A stretch of 64,000 nt of DNA from Caldicellulosiruptor saccharolyticus DSM 8903 (GTDB taxonomy: Bacteria; Bacillota; Thermoanaerobacteria; Caldicellulosiruptorales; Caldicellulosiruptoraceae), in assembly GCF_000016545.1 (NCBI RefSeq), contig NC_009437.1:2123394-2187393 (forward strand). Direction: 5' to 3'. Shown here in pieces: positions 37,182-46,877 of this stretch. The position numbers were made by a program, and so were the translations under genes. The notes beneath the pieces were generated by a model, which made no database searches, had not been told where the DNA came from, and saw only the letters and a list, made by a program, of their open reading frames with translations. Position 1 is the stretch's first letter, and each line of letters starts with the position of its first letter.

Positions 37182-37223
37182 AAAAACAAGGGACTGCCCC
37201 ACAAGATGAACTGACAGCCCCTT
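37182..37223 (-). terminator. Terminator after nth
   Basis: AAGGGGCTG and CAGTCCCTT on the minus strand form a stem with one mismatch around a loop, followed by a run of seven Ts. Confidence 0.75.
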
Positions 37224-37268
37224 ATCTTCAGAGGTTTATTCACTTTTTCTGCATTATTTATTATGGTT

Positions 37269-37925
37269 TCAAACATTTAGAATTATGTCATTAGACAACC
37301 TCTTGTAAAAGTCGCATACATTGTTTATAATGCATTCACTACACTTAGGTTTTCTTGCTTTACATGTAGCCCTTCCATGATAAACCATGAGATTGCTAAA
37401 TGTAGTGTACATGTCAAAAGGAACTATTTTTCTCAGTTCAAACTCTATCTTGTCAGGGTCTTTGCTTTTCACAAAACCAATTCTGTTTGAAAGTCTCATA
37501 CAATGTGTGTCAACTATTATGGAAGGTACTCCAAAGATGTTTGCCATTATGACATTTGCTGTTTTTCTACCCACACCTTTCAGCTTTGTTAACGCTTCAA
37601 TGCTATCTGGCAAAGCACCATTGTACTTATCAATGAGAATCTTTGCTGTTTCTTTTATGCTCTTTGCTTTGTTTTTATAAAATCCAACAGGTTTTATGTC
37701 TCTTTCCAACTCTTCCAAATTAGCATTTGCAAAGTGCTCAAGAGTAGGATACTTTTTGAAAAGCTTAGTTGTTATCTTATTTACACGTTCATCAGTACTC
37801 TGTGCTGCTAAAATTGTTGCTATTAAAAGCTCATATGGTTTATTATAATCTAAGGTACACTTTGGCTCTGGGTAGATCTCTAAAAGTTTTTCTATTACGT
37901 ATATTGCCTTTTGTGTTTTTGTAAT
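37269..37925 (-). CDS. nth: Endonuclease III, with apparent ATT start codon
   Basis: DNA glycosylase/AP lyase for oxidised pyrimidines. The helix-hairpin-helix has LKGVGRKTANV with the catalytic Lys, and the catalytic Asp is in IIVDTHC. The [4Fe-4S] loop Cys-x6-Cys-x2-Cys-x5-Cys starts at CKARKPKC. Conserved family sequence continues upstream of the first ATG (37718) through ELLIATILAAQSTDERV to ITKTQKAIYV. No ATG, GTG or TTG exists in frame before that; a TGA lies three codons upstream. GGGAG is nine bases before an ATT at 37925, giving 218 aa, a normal Nth length. A sequencing frameshift near 37930 is the alternative. Confidence 0.85.
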   Translation of the reverse strand: MTKTQKAIYVIEKLLEIYPEPKCTLDYNKPYELLIATILAAQSTDERVNKITTKLFKKYPTLEHFANANLEELERDIKPVGFYKNKAKSIKETAKILIDKYNGALPDSIEALTKLKGVGRKTANVIMANIFGVPSIIVDTHCMRLSNRIGFVKSKDPDKIEFELRKIVPFDMYTTFSNLMVYHGRATCKARKPKCSECIINNVCDFYKRLSNDIILNV

Positions 37926-37992
37926 TTTTGGTCACTCCCTATTTGTTTTTTAGATATTTTTAAAAATGACCAAAAAAGGAGGAGGTTTAAAG

Positions 37993-38481
37993 ATGATTAT
38001 TAGGAAGGCCACAATCTCTGACATACCACAAATTTTATCAATTTATAACTACGAAGTTTTAAACTCATCCTCAACATTTGATACCCGACCAAAGTCTACC
38101 GAGGATTTTTTAAAGTTATTTGATATGCACAGTTATAAATACCCAATTTACGTAGTTGAAGATGGTACGAACTCAATAATTGGCTATGGTTATCTTTCGC
38201 CTTTTTCTGATAAAGAAGGATACTCTATTACTGTGGAAGATTCTATATATATTCATCACCTTCACAGAGGCAAAGGTATTGGCAAAATGCTTTTAAAATT
38301 TTTGATCCAAAAGGCCAGAGAAAAAGGATTTAAAAATATAATTGCTAAAATTTGTGCTGAAAATCAACCAAGCCTTAACTTGCACAAATCCTTAGGATTT
38401 GTTGAGGTTGGGAAACTATATAGTGTAGGTTATAAATTTAACAGATATTTAGATGTTATCATTTTGCAACTAAATCTCTGA
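37993..38481 (+). CDS. GNAT acetyltransferase, phosphinothricin acetyltransferase-like
   Basis: 162-residue N-acetyltransferase. It starts MIIRKATISDIPQI, and carries the acetyl-CoA loop HRGKGIGKMLL (about 92-102) and NQPSLNLHKSLGFVEVGK, which is the Pat/MddA-type pattern of amino-acid or amino-acid-analogue acetylation. AGGAGG precedes the ATG at 37993. The plus-strand gene stands alone in a minus-strand region, and its 3' end overlaps murJ by 23 bases. The true substrate is unknown. Confidence 0.85.
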   Translation: MIIRKATISDIPQILSIYNYEVLNSSSTFDTRPKSTEDFLKLFDMHSYKYPIYVVEDGTNSIIGYGYLSPFSDKEGYSITVEDSIYIHHLHRGKGIGKMLLKFLIQKAREKGFKNIIAKICAENQPSLNLHKSLGFVEVGKLYSVGYKFNRYLDVIILQLNL

Positions 38482-40030
38482 ATTTGCTTAACACAAGTTT
38501 TGAGTTTTCAAAGAGCCACTTGATCTCATTGACCTTTAAAGAATAAATTACAATTGAGTATGAAACCACTCCAACAAATATCTGGATTGCTAAATTTATT
38601 GTGCGTGTTAAAAACAAATAAGGTGTTGTTATATATACAAATTTCTTTGTGAGAATAATTGCTATTAACATACACACTGATGCAAAAATTGCTTTTAAAA
38701 GGACAACTAACGAATTTTTTAAATCTATTTTCCCTATTTTCTCAATTAAGCTTCTCAAAAGTAAAAATACTGATACATATGCCACAATACTTGTCCCAAG
38801 AGCCAAACCTCTGTGCTGCAAAAACCTCACAAGAATTACATTTAAAATAATGTTAACAGCAACAGCAAATATCCCGTTTTTCATAGGTGTCAATGTATCT
38901 TGGATTGAATAAAATGTCCTGCTGAGTATATCTCTTACTGCATAGCCTAAATACCCTAAGGAGAAAAACATAAGTGCGCCACTTGTAAGGTATGTGGACT
39001 TTCTATTAAACGCTCCTCTTTCGTAAACAACTTGGACTATTTCATTGCTAAGAATAAAAACTCCAAATGTAATTGGAATCATTATCAAAATTAGAGAGTT
39101 AATTGAAAGTATCAAATACTTTTTAAACTCTTCTTGTTGGCTACTTGAAAAAAACCGTGAGAGATAAGGGTAAATAACTGCTGAAATTGAAGCACTAAAG
39201 ATACCATAAACTAAGCCGTTGAGTTTATCAGCATAGTTTAATGCTGAAATACTTCCTTCTTGTAAATATGAAGCTAAATACCTATCCACAAAAGAGTTTA
39301 ATGACATCACAGATGAACCAATAAAAACTGGCAAGACAAGCTTAAACATTTTTCGTAGATATTCATCGTTTATATTAAAATCAAGTTCCCATTTAAAGCT
39401 TTTTTTCTTAGCAAATGGTATTTGAAATATCACCATTGAAAAATACCCTAAAACAAAGGCAATTGCAACAGCGTATATATCGAACAAATCTTTGAGGAAA
39501 GCAGAAAGAATGATTATTGCGTTAAAAGGGAGTCCTACCAATACTGGAATAACAAAATTTTCATTTGATTGTAGAAAACCTTGGAATATATAATTAGCCC
39601 CTAAAAAGATTATATAAAAGAAAGTAATCCTCATAAGCTGTGAAGTAAGCTGCTTTTTTTGCAAATCAAAGCCTTTAAATATTATGTCAACTATAAAAGG
39701 TGAAAAAATCCAACCAATGATTGCAATCAAAAGAGCAGAAGTCACAATTAAAAAAAGAGCTTTGTTTACAAACCTATTTGCTCTTTGTCTTCCTTCTTTT
39801 ACCACTATTTCATTGTAAATTGGTATAAATGTTGTTGAAAATGAAGCCAATATGCTTGCAAAAAAAACGCCCGGCAACAGCTGGGCAGCAATTAGTGAAT
39901 CTAATTTATAGCTTGTCCCATAAAATGCACCTAACACAACCTCGCGAAAAAATCCAAATATCTTTGACAATATTGTTGCCACTACCACCAAAAAGGTAGC
40001 TTTTGTAATCCTTTTTGCATTCTCAGACAT
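38459..40030 (-). CDS. murJ: Lipid II flippase MurJ/MviN family
   Basis: Multidrug/oligosaccharidyl-lipid/polysaccharide exporter superfamily protein of 523 aa with about 14 membrane helices. The N-terminus has ILSKIFGFFREVVLGAFYG and SLIAAQLLPGVFFA, and the second half YLASYLQEGSISALNYADKL, both typical of MurJ. It would flip the peptidoglycan precursor lipid II outward. It is 20 bases downstream of manC, which could point to a role in a surface polysaccharide instead; both activities occur in the family. Confidence 0.85.
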   Translation of the reverse strand: MSENAKRITKATFLVVVATILSKIFGFFREVVLGAFYGTSYKLDSLIAAQLLPGVFFASILASFSTTFIPIYNEIVVKEGRQRANRFVNKALFLIVTSALLIAIIGWIFSPFIVDIIFKGFDLQKKQLTSQLMRITFFYIIFLGANYIFQGFLQSNENFVIPVLVGLPFNAIIILSAFLKDLFDIYAVAIAFVLGYFSMVIFQIPFAKKKSFKWELDFNINDEYLRKMFKLVLPVFIGSSVMSLNSFVDRYLASYLQEGSISALNYADKLNGLVYGIFSASISAVIYPYLSRFFSSSQQEEFKKYLILSINSLILIMIPITFGVFILSNEIVQVVYERGAFNRKSTYLTSGALMFFSLGYLGYAVRDILSRTFYSIQDTLTPMKNGIFAVAVNIILNVILVRFLQHRGLALGTSIVAYVSVFLLLRSLIEKIGKIDLKNSLVVLLKAIFASVCMLIAIILTKKFVYITTPYLFLTRTINLAIQIFVGVVSYSIVIYSLKVNEIKWLFENSKLVLSKFRDLVAK

Positions 40031-40050
40031 GCAAGACCGCCTTTCCTACT

Positions 40051-41130
40051 TTATATGAACTTGTCCAGTTTCTTTTCTTTGAGCATCTCAACAATCTTTT
40101 TGACATCTTGAGCTCTGTTTTTTGCACAAACCAAAACAGCATCTTCTGTCTCTGCAATAATAACATCTGAAACATTGATAGTAGCAATAAGTCTATTGTT
40201 CCCATAAATTATACAGTCTCGCGTATCTATACCAACATGCAACGCCTTGATAATGTTTCCGTCCTCATCTGGTGGGAAGATTGCGCCTAAGGAGTCCCAT
40301 GAACCTACATCATTCCAGCCAAAATCACCCGGTACAACAACAACCTCATCAGCTCTTTCCATTATACCATAGTCAATTGAGATATCCTGCAAACTTGGAT
40401 ATATCTCACTTACATATTTGAATTCATCTTCTGTCCATAGGTATTCATAGATAGAGTAAAATTTATTGTATATTCTTGGCAAAAATCTGTTAAAATTCTG
40501 AATAATTGTGTCAAGTTTCCATACAAACATACCACTGTTCCACAGATAGTTACCACTTTTTATATAAGACTTTGCCTTGTCAAATGACGGTTTTTCAACA
40601 AATTCCAAAACCTCATATGCTTTTTTGTCATACTTGTCCTGCGAGTCTTTATCAAATTTGATATATCCATATCCAGTTGATGGGAATGTTGGATTAATTC
40701 CAATTGTTATTAGTTTATCAGTCTTTTCTGCGATTTCAATACAGGTATTTAACACCTCAGCAAAGCCCTCATTGTCCTTTATATAGTGGTCAGAAGGAAA
40801 TACACACATGATCCCATCTTCATGTAGTTTTTTAATCTTTAGTGCTGCATATAAAATACATGCAGCTGTATTTCTGCCTATTGGCTCATAGATGATATTA
40901 TTTCTATCAACCTCGCTATCCAAAACCTTTTCTATCATCTCTTTTTGGTTTATATTTGTCACAATAAATATATTCTTCTTTGGAATTACCTTTGATATCC
41001 TATCAATAGTCTCATTGATTAATATGTCATTTCCAGAGAGGTTTAAAAACTGCTTAGGTGATGAACTCCTTGATAAAGGCCAGAACCTTGTGCCGCCACC
41101 ACCTGCCATAACTACTGCAAATTTCTGCAT
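40051..41130 (-). CDS. manC: Mannose-1-phosphate guanylyltransferase
   Basis: Makes GDP-mannose from mannose-1-phosphate and GTP. At 359 aa it has the nucleotidyl-transfer signature VVMAGGGGTRFWPLSR with SPKQFL, then FPSDHYI, GYGYIKF, FVEKPSFDKA, NSGMFVWK and GDFGWNDVGSWDSL. The C-terminal isomerase domain of longer bifunctional enzymes is absent. Its place with murJ suggests supply of mannose for surface glycans. Confidence 0.92.
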   Translation of the reverse strand: MQKFAVVMAGGGGTRFWPLSRSSSPKQFLNLSGNDILINETIDRISKVIPKKNIFIVTNINQKEMIEKVLDSEVDRNNIIYEPIGRNTAACILYAALKIKKLHEDGIMCVFPSDHYIKDNEGFAEVLNTCIEIAEKTDKLITIGINPTFPSTGYGYIKFDKDSQDKYDKKAYEVLEFVEKPSFDKAKSYIKSGNYLWNSGMFVWKLDTIIQNFNRFLPRIYNKFYSIYEYLWTEDEFKYVSEIYPSLQDISIDYGIMERADEVVVVPGDFGWNDVGSWDSLGAIFPPDEDGNIIKALHVGIDTRDCIIYGNNRLIATINVSDVIIAETEDAVLVCAKNRAQDVKKIVEMLKEKKLDKFI

Positions 41131-41177
41131 TTTTAAACCCCTCCTTCAAGCAAAACAAAATAAACTTTAACATTTAT

Positions 41178-41206
41178 ATTATACAATATTTTTCAGGTTT
41201 TAAAAC
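41178..41206 (-). promoter_or_regulatory. Candidate promoter of manC-murJ
   Basis: A perfect TATAAT (41178-41183 on the minus strand) is 17 bases downstream of the weak -35 GTTTTA (41201-41206). Confidence 0.4.
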
Positions 41207-41236
41207 AGAAAAGATCCAAAGTTTTAAAAAATTTAA

Positions 41237-41854
41237 CTATTTCCTTCTCTGTTCTAAACTCTTGAAAATATCAGTCCAACTCATATCAAAATATGAAAGT
41301 AGCACACTCAAATGATATATGAGATCTGAAACTTCATATATAACCTCTTCCTTTGAGCCATTCTTAGCAGCTATTACTACCTCTGTCGCTTCTTCACCAA
41401 CTTTTTTGAGTATTTTGTCAAGTCCTTTTTCAAACAAATAACAGGTGTATGAACCTTCAATTTTGTTCTTCTTTCTGTCATTTATTGTTTCAATCAGTTT
41501 AAAAAGAATATCAACTTCACTTTTTTTGTCTTCTCCAAAAATGTTTGTAAAAAAGCAAGTCTTATTTCCGGTATGACATGCAACACCTGTTTGTTCAACA
41601 ACTGCTAATAAGGCATCACCATCACAATCAAGGTACAATGCTTTTACTTTTTGAAAATTTCCAGATGTCTCACCTTTTTTCCATATTTTATCTCTACTTC
41701 TGCTAAAATAGTGCATGTATCCTGTCTCGATTGTAAGGTCTATACTCTCTTTGTTCATATATGCCAACATCAAAATCTCATTTGTACTAAAATCTTGAAC
41801 AATTACAGGAATGAGTCCGTTTTGGTCAAATTTAAGTGCAGACAAATCCAACAT
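41237..41854 (-). CDS. hisIE: Bifunctional phosphoribosyl-AMP cyclohydrolase / phosphoribosyl-ATP pyrophosphatase
   Basis: Second and third steps of histidine synthesis in one chain of 205 aa. The HisI domain (about 1-105) has [20 protein letters not shown] and the metal site LDCDGDALL with [12 protein letters not shown]. The HisE domain (about 115-205) has [20 protein letters not shown] and EVSDLIYHL. It is the last gene of the histidine operon, one base after hisF. Confidence 0.96.
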   Translation of the reverse strand: MLDLSALKFDQNGLIPVIVQDFSTNEILMLAYMNKESIDLTIETGYMHYFSRSRDKIWKKGETSGNFQKVKALYLDCDGDALLAVVEQTGVACHTGNKTCFFTNIFGEDKKSEVDILFKLIETINDRKKNKIEGSYTCYLFEKGLDKILKKVGEEATEVVIAAKNGSKEEVIYEVSDLIYHLSVLLSYFDMSWTDIFKSLEQRRK

Positions 41855-41855
41855 C

Positions 41856-42608
41856 TTATGTCCTCACCTCAATATTATGATTTTTCAAAAATTGCTTTAA
41901 ATCACTAATCAAAATCTCACCAAAATGAAAAATTGACGCAGCCAGTGCTGCATCAGCACCCACTTTGAAAACTTCTAAAAAGTCCTGAGGTTTACCAGCT
42001 CCTCCTGAAGCAACAACAGGAATATTAACAGCCGAGCACACAGCTTCTGTTAACTCTAAATCATAGCCAGATTTTGTTCCATCTCTATCCATTGAAGTCA
42101 AAAGAATTTCACCAGCACCCCTTTTCTCTACTTCTTTTGCCCATTTTATAGCATCAAGACCTGTATCAATCCTACCCCCATTTATATACACATGGAAACC
42201 ATCTTTGTGCCTTTTTGCATCTATTGCAACAACAATACACTGAGAGCCAAAGATTCTTGCAGATTCACTTATCAAATCAGGATTTTTCACAGCTGCTGAG
42301 TTTATTGACACTTTATCAGCTCCAGCTAACAATAAGTTTCGGATATCTTCTATATTCCTTATACCTCCACCTACTGTAAAGGGAATGAAGACTTTTTCTG
42401 CAACCTTTTTCACAACGTCAATCATAATATTCCTTTCTTCATGTGAGGCTGTGATGTCTAAAAAGACAAGCTCATCTGCACCAAACTGGTTATATTTTTG
42501 GGCACATTCAACAGGGTCTCCTGCATCAACAAGGTTTATAAAATTTATCCCTTTCACAACTCTTCCTCTATCAACATCAAGACAAGGAATAATTCTCTTT
42601 GCAACCAT
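41856..42608 (-). CDS. hisF: Imidazole glycerol phosphate synthase cyclase subunit
   Basis: TIM barrel of 250 aa that forms IGP and AICAR from PRFAR with ammonia delivered by HisH. Catalytic Asp residues lie in [16 protein letters not shown] and in [25 protein letters not shown] and ASGGAG are the phosphate loops. An in-frame start at 42638 would precede an AAGGAG ribosome site; the ATG at 42608 is ten bases after it and begins the conserved MVAKRIIP. Confidence 0.97.
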   Translation of the reverse strand: MVAKRIIPCLDVDRGRVVKGINFINLVDAGDPVECAQKYNQFGADELVFLDITASHEERNIMIDVVKKVAEKVFIPFTVGGGIRNIEDIRNLLLAGADKVSINSAAVKNPDLISESARIFGSQCIVVAIDAKRHKDGFHVYINGGRIDTGLDAIKWAKEVEKRGAGEILLTSMDRDGTKSGYDLELTEAVCSAVNIPVVASGGAGKPQDFLEVFKVGADAALAASIFHFGEILISDLKQFLKNHNIEVRT

Positions 42609-42634
42609 CAGCCATCTTCTCCTTTTTTTAACTT

Positions 42635-43348
42635 TCAAACTAAATTAATTATCTCATTTAGCTTCACGTGCCCTGTATAAAGAGCCTTGCCTATAATTAC
42701 ACCATCAACACCTATATCTTTCAATTTTAAAACATCATTCATGGAAGAAATCCCACCTGAAGAGATTAAAAATCCATCAAATAGACTTCGAATATATTTT
42801 GCAGCTTCAAAGTTGTGACCTTTTAGCATTCCGTCTGTTTTTATGTCAGTATATATAAGTTTCTGAAAACCCAGCTTTTTAATATGCAAAATTCCTTCCT
42901 CTACTGAAATTCGAGTTGCTTCTTGCCAACCAGAAAGCTTTACATATCCTTCTTCAAAATCAAGTGACGCTATAAACCTTTCATTTCCAAACCTCTTTAA
43001 TACATCCTCTACAAACTCAGGATTTTTAAAGATAACAGAACCCAAAATGATATAGTCAATTCCTGCCAAAAGGTAATCATTTATTGTCTTTTTATCTCTT
43101 ATGCCTCCACCACATTCCACACTCAAACTTGTACTTTCTTTTATTCTTTTTATCACTTCAAAATTAACTGGACTTCCTTTCTTTGCACCATCTAAATCAA
43201 CTACATGAAGGTATCGCGCACCCTCTTTTTCAAAGTACTTTGCCTGCTGGACAGGGTCTAAATTGTACTCTTGTACTCTACTATAATCTCCTTGAGTAAG
43301 TCTTACACACTTACCATCAATTATGTCTATAGCAGGTATTACAATCAT
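42635..43348 (-). CDS. hisA: ProFAR isomerase (phosphoribosylformimino-AICAR ribotide isomerase)
   Basis: TIM-barrel isomerase of 237 aa. It starts [20 protein letters not shown] with the catalytic Asp, and has [20 protein letters not shown] with the second Asp, and ISSGGISSM. It overlaps hisH by 4 bases. The product PRFAR goes to HisHF. Confidence 0.97.
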   Translation of the reverse strand: MIVIPAIDIIDGKCVRLTQGDYSRVQEYNLDPVQQAKYFEKEGARYLHVVDLDGAKKGSPVNFEVIKRIKESTSLSVECGGGIRDKKTINDYLLAGIDYIILGSVIFKNPEFVEDVLKRFGNERFIASLDFEEGYVKLSGWQEATRISVEEGILHIKKLGFQKLIYTDIKTDGMLKGHNFEAAKYIRSLFDGFLISSGGISSMNDVLKLKDIGVDGVIIGKALYTGHVKLNEIINLV

Positions 43349-43956
43349 ATTAATCCCCCAAAATTTCTTAAGATTTCGAGTCCAACTTCACCACTTTTTT
43401 CTGGATGAAATTGGGTTGCAAAGATATTGCCTTTTTCAATAGAAGAGTCAAACTCTATCCCATGTTCACATGTAGATGAAACTATTTCTTTGTCTTTGTT
43501 GTCAACATAGTATGAGTGAACAAAATAAACATACTGTCCATCTAACCCTTTTAAAAGTTTTGAGTTATTTTTTACCTTTATCTTATTCCATCCCATATGA
43601 GGAATCTTAATAGTATCCTTTTTAGGAAATCTTTTTACACTGCCTTTTAAAACCTTTAGTCCTTCACAATTTCCTTCTTCACTGAATTCATAAAGAAGTT
43701 GATATCCCAAGCATATCCCAAGGAAAATTGCGTCATTTAACTTTCTTTTCAGAACCTCAAGCAAGTTAAGTTTCTCAAGGTTCTTATAAGCTACATCAAA
43801 CGCACCTACTCCCGGCAATACAATTGCTTCACACATTTCCACTTCATCTTTGTTTGAAGTGACAATAGGATTAAATCCCAAGTATTCAAAAGCCTTTTGT
43901 ACACTTCTCAGGTTACCCATTCCATAGTCTACAATACAAATCCTTTTCAAATTCAC
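43345..43956 (-). CDS. hisH: Imidazole glycerol phosphate synthase glutaminase subunit
   Basis: Class I glutamine amidotransferase of 203 aa. The nucleophile Cys is in FLGICLGYQLL, and the His and Glu in ATQFHPEKSGE. DYGMGNLRSVQKAFE and LPGVGAFD are typical. The start is GTG at 43956, overlapping the hisB stop by 4 bases, and it overlaps hisA by 4 bases. Confidence 0.97.
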   Translation of the reverse strand: MNLKRICIVDYGMGNLRSVQKAFEYLGFNPIVTSNKDEVEMCEAIVLPGVGAFDVAYKNLEKLNLLEVLKRKLNDAIFLGICLGYQLLYEFSEEGNCEGLKVLKGSVKRFPKKDTIKIPHMGWNKIKVKNNSKLLKGLDGQYVYFVHSYYVDNKDKEIVSSTCEHGIEFDSSIEKGNIFATQFHPEKSGEVGLEILRNFGGLI

Positions 43957-44537
43957 AGCACTCCCTTTGACGATGGTATTTTGTCATCAACAATTGTACA
44001 AGCGTCTTTTAAAACTCTGCCAAACGCTTTGAAAATTGCCTCACAAACGTGATGGTCATTTTCACCTGAAATCTTTTTCACATGAAGGGTTACTTTGGCA
44101 GAAGAAACAAACGCCCTGAAAAATTCAACCACCATTTGAGAGTTCATTTCACCAAGCTTTGGTAATCTAAAATCTACATCAAAAGCCAAATAAGGTCTTC
44201 CAGAGATATCAATAGCAACCATTATAAGTGCTTCATCCATTGGCAAGATTATATGAGAGTATCTTTTTATACCCCTTTTGTCCGAAATGGCTTTTAAAAA
44301 TGCCTGCCCTAACACTATACCTACATCTTCAATCGTGTGATGGTCATCAATGTGAAGGTCACCTTTTGCCTCAACCTGGATGTTAAATTTGCCGTGATGG
44401 CAAAAAAGCTGCAGCATGTGGTCAAAAAAACCTATACCTGTTGAGATTTTATACTCTCCATCCCCGTCAATGTTCAAAACCATTTTGATTTCTGTCTCCT
44501 TGGTTTTTCTTTGGACCTCAGCAATGCGCGCATTCAT
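43953..44537 (-). CDS. hisB: Imidazoleglycerol-phosphate dehydratase
   Basis: Monofunctional dehydratase of 194 aa without the phosphatase domain. The two His-rich metal-binding motifs are seen as GFFDHMLQLFCHHG with DDHHTIEDVG, and SGENDHHVCEAIFKAFGRVL. It is 2 bases from hisC and overlaps hisH. Histidinol-phosphate phosphatase must be encoded elsewhere. Confidence 0.97.
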   Translation of the reverse strand: MNARIAEVQRKTKETEIKMVLNIDGDGEYKISTGIGFFDHMLQLFCHHGKFNIQVEAKGDLHIDDHHTIEDVGIVLGQAFLKAISDKRGIKRYSHIILPMDEALIMVAIDISGRPYLAFDVDFRLPKLGEMNSQMVVEFFRAFVSSAKVTLHVKKISGENDHHVCEAIFKAFGRVLKDACTIVDDKIPSSKGVL

Positions 44538-44539
44538 GT

Positions 44540-45589
44540 TTATTTACCTCTCTTATAATTAATAAGGTTTTCTAATATTATATCATTGTCATTTGGCTTG
44601 CCCAATGTAATTCTAAGAAGCTTTTTGTCCCCCATATTAAACTTCTTGACAAGAATCTTTTTTTCCTTTAAATAGTCAAAAATAGAGTCAGCTTCCTCAT
44701 CTACTATTGATATAAAGTTTGCTTGAGATGGCAAAATGAAGTAAAATTCTTGTAAGCTTCTTGTCATCCTTAGTCTTTCACTTTTTATAATGTTAATGTT
44801 GTCTTTTAGCTTATTAAAATTTTTTAATACTGTTATTGCAATTTGTTGCGTCAATGCATTTACATTATAGGGTGGCTTTACCTTATGTAAATTTCCAATA
44901 ATTTTCTCATTTGCAATTGCATACCCACACCTTATCCCTGCAAATCCTATCTTAGAAAATGTCTTTAATAGTAGTACATTTTTATTTTTGAGGGCTAAAT
45001 CCAAATAATCAATATCACAGTATTCGCCATATGCGTTGTCAATTACAATTAATCTTTCTGGAAAAGATTCTGCAATCAGCTTGATCTTTTCATATTCCAA
45101 TGCTATACCCGTTGGATTGTTTGGTGTATCAATGAAAACCACTTTAATTTTGTCATTTTGACTTATCTTTTTAATAACCTCTTGGATATCGATTTCCCAA
45201 CTTTGTGTAATGTCTAAGAAAGTGTGGTTCACATCAAATAGCTCAGCTGTAATTTTATACATCGTAAAGGACGGATATAGTGTGAAGATAAAATCATCTT
45301 TTTCACAAGCGGCTTGGATAATGAGTTGAATAAGCTGGTCTGAGCCATTTCCTATTATAAAGTTTTCTTTTTCAAGTCCATAGAACTTTGCAAGCTCTTC
45401 TTTTAAAGGCTGTGCATTTATCTCAGGATAGAAGCATAAGTTTTTTATACTTTTCTTTAAAACATCCATTATGAGAGTTTCCAAATCCTTGGGATAGTCT
45501 AAAAGATTTTCATTACTATCTGCTTTCACAATACAGTCAAAAACAGGTGTTGAATAATTTGAAAATGAAGCCAATTTTGCTCTAAACAT
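44540..45589 (-). CDS. hisC: Histidinol-phosphate aminotransferase
   Basis: PLP-dependent class I/II aminotransferase of 349 aa. DSNENLLDYP is the N-terminal signature, NGSDQLIQL contacts the cofactor, DTPNNPTG and VIDNAYGEY position it, and LLKTFSKIGFAGIRCGY carries the Schiff-base Lys. It overlaps hisD by 8 bases. Confidence 0.96.
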   Translation of the reverse strand: MFRAKLASFSNYSTPVFDCIVKADSNENLLDYPKDLETLIMDVLKKSIKNLCFYPEINAQPLKEELAKFYGLEKENFIIGNGSDQLIQLIIQAACEKDDFIFTLYPSFTMYKITAELFDVNHTFLDITQSWEIDIQEVIKKISQNDKIKVVFIDTPNNPTGIALEYEKIKLIAESFPERLIVIDNAYGEYCDIDYLDLALKNKNVLLLKTFSKIGFAGIRCGYAIANEKIIGNLHKVKPPYNVNALTQQIAITVLKNFNKLKDNINIIKSERLRMTRSLQEFYFILPSQANFISIVDEEADSIFDYLKEKKILVKKFNMGDKKLLRITLGKPNDNDIILENLINYKRGK

Positions 45590-46877
45590 CTTCTAACCTC
45601 ACTTTCAAAGAGTTTGCGTGGAATAAAAACCCTTCCTTTTGTGCAATCTCAATTGCAAATGGTGCATCCTTTAAAAATTGTTCTTTCGAATATTTTATCA
45701 AACTAATTCTCTTGACAAAATCATAAACGCCAAGAGGCGAGAAAAATCGGGCAGTACCAGATGTAGGCAACACATGATTTGGTCCTGCAATATAGTCGCC
45801 AATTGGCTCTGGTGAAAATTCTCCAACAAAGATTGCCCCTGCATTCTTTATTTTAAAGATTAAATCTTCTGAATTTTTGCAACAAAGCTCAAGGTGTTCA
45901 GGGCAAATCCTATTTGCAATCTCAACAGCATCATCTAAATCCTCAACTATTATTATTACACCATTTCTTTCAATAGACTGAGCAGCTATTTGGTTTGGAT
46001 TTGCTTTTAACATTTCATCTACTTTTTTATTTACCTCAAGGGCAAGGTCTTGAGAAGTTGTTATTAAAATACATCTTGCCATTGCGTCATGTTCTGCCTG
46101 AGATAGTAAATCAGCTGCCACATATTTGGGGTTTGCAAAGCTGTCTGCAATAATCAAAACCTCACTCGGACCTGCAATGGAGTCAATGTCCACATTTCCA
46201 AACAAGATTTTTTTAGCAATAGCAACATAAATGTTTCCTGGCCCAACAATCTTTTCGACTTTTGGAATCAGCTCTGTCCCAAATGCAAGCGCAGCAATTG
46301 CTTGTGCTCCTCCAACTTTAAAAATTTTGTTTACTCCACATATCTTGGCAGCTGCCAAGGTATATTTATTTATCTTCTTTTCTTTGTCTGGAGGAGTTAC
46401 CATAATTATTTCCTTTACACCTGCTACCTTTGCAGGAATAGAATTCATCAAAACGGTTGAAGGGTATGAACCATTACCACCTGGTACATAAATTCCAACT
46501 CTTTCTAACGGCCGCACTATCTGACCCAAGATTGTATCACCTTTGGTAAAAAGCCAAGTCTCTTCTTTTTGTTTCAAGTGATATTGATAAATATTTTCAT
46601 AAGCCAATTCTAAAGCTTGCACAAATTTATTATCCTCTTTTTGGCATTCAAAAAAAGCCCTATCAATTTCTTCTTCTTTTACAATCAAATCCTCAAGATC
46701 AAATTCTTTGCAGTCAAAAAGTCTTGTATAATTCAAAATAGCTTCATCTTTTTTTAACTTTACATCAGCAATTATTCTTTTGACTTTATCTTCTATTTCT
46801 TCAACAGTCTGATAACCAATAGAATCTAAATTGCTTAAAAATTGCTCCAATTCTCTTTTGCCTTTTAGTATCTTCAC
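45582..46877 (-). CDS. hisD: Histidinol dehydrogenase
   Basis: NAD- and Zn-dependent four-electron oxidation of histidinol to histidine. At 431 aa it has VGGAQAIAALAFGTE, VGPGNIYVA, GPSEVLIIAD, LLSQAEHDAMARCILIT and ICPEHLELCC, with the metal-binding His and Glu residues in these. The GTG at 46877 overlaps the hisG stop (GTGA) with AAAGGA ten bases before it, matching the overlaps of the operon. A TTG at 46901 is the alternative. Confidence 0.95.
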   Translation of the reverse strand: MKILKGKRELEQFLSNLDSIGYQTVEEIEDKVKRIIADVKLKKDEAILNYTRLFDCKEFDLEDLIVKEEEIDRAFFECQKEDNKFVQALELAYENIYQYHLKQKEETWLFTKGDTILGQIVRPLERVGIYVPGGNGSYPSTVLMNSIPAKVAGVKEIIMVTPPDKEKKINKYTLAAAKICGVNKIFKVGGAQAIAALAFGTELIPKVEKIVGPGNIYVAIAKKILFGNVDIDSIAGPSEVLIIADSFANPKYVAADLLSQAEHDAMARCILITTSQDLALEVNKKVDEMLKANPNQIAAQSIERNGVIIIVEDLDDAVEIANRICPEHLELCCKNSEDLIFKIKNAGAIFVGEFSPEPIGDYIAGPNHVLPTSGTARFFSPLGVYDFVKRISLIKYSKEQFLKDAPFAIEIAQKEGFLFHANSLKVRLEDV

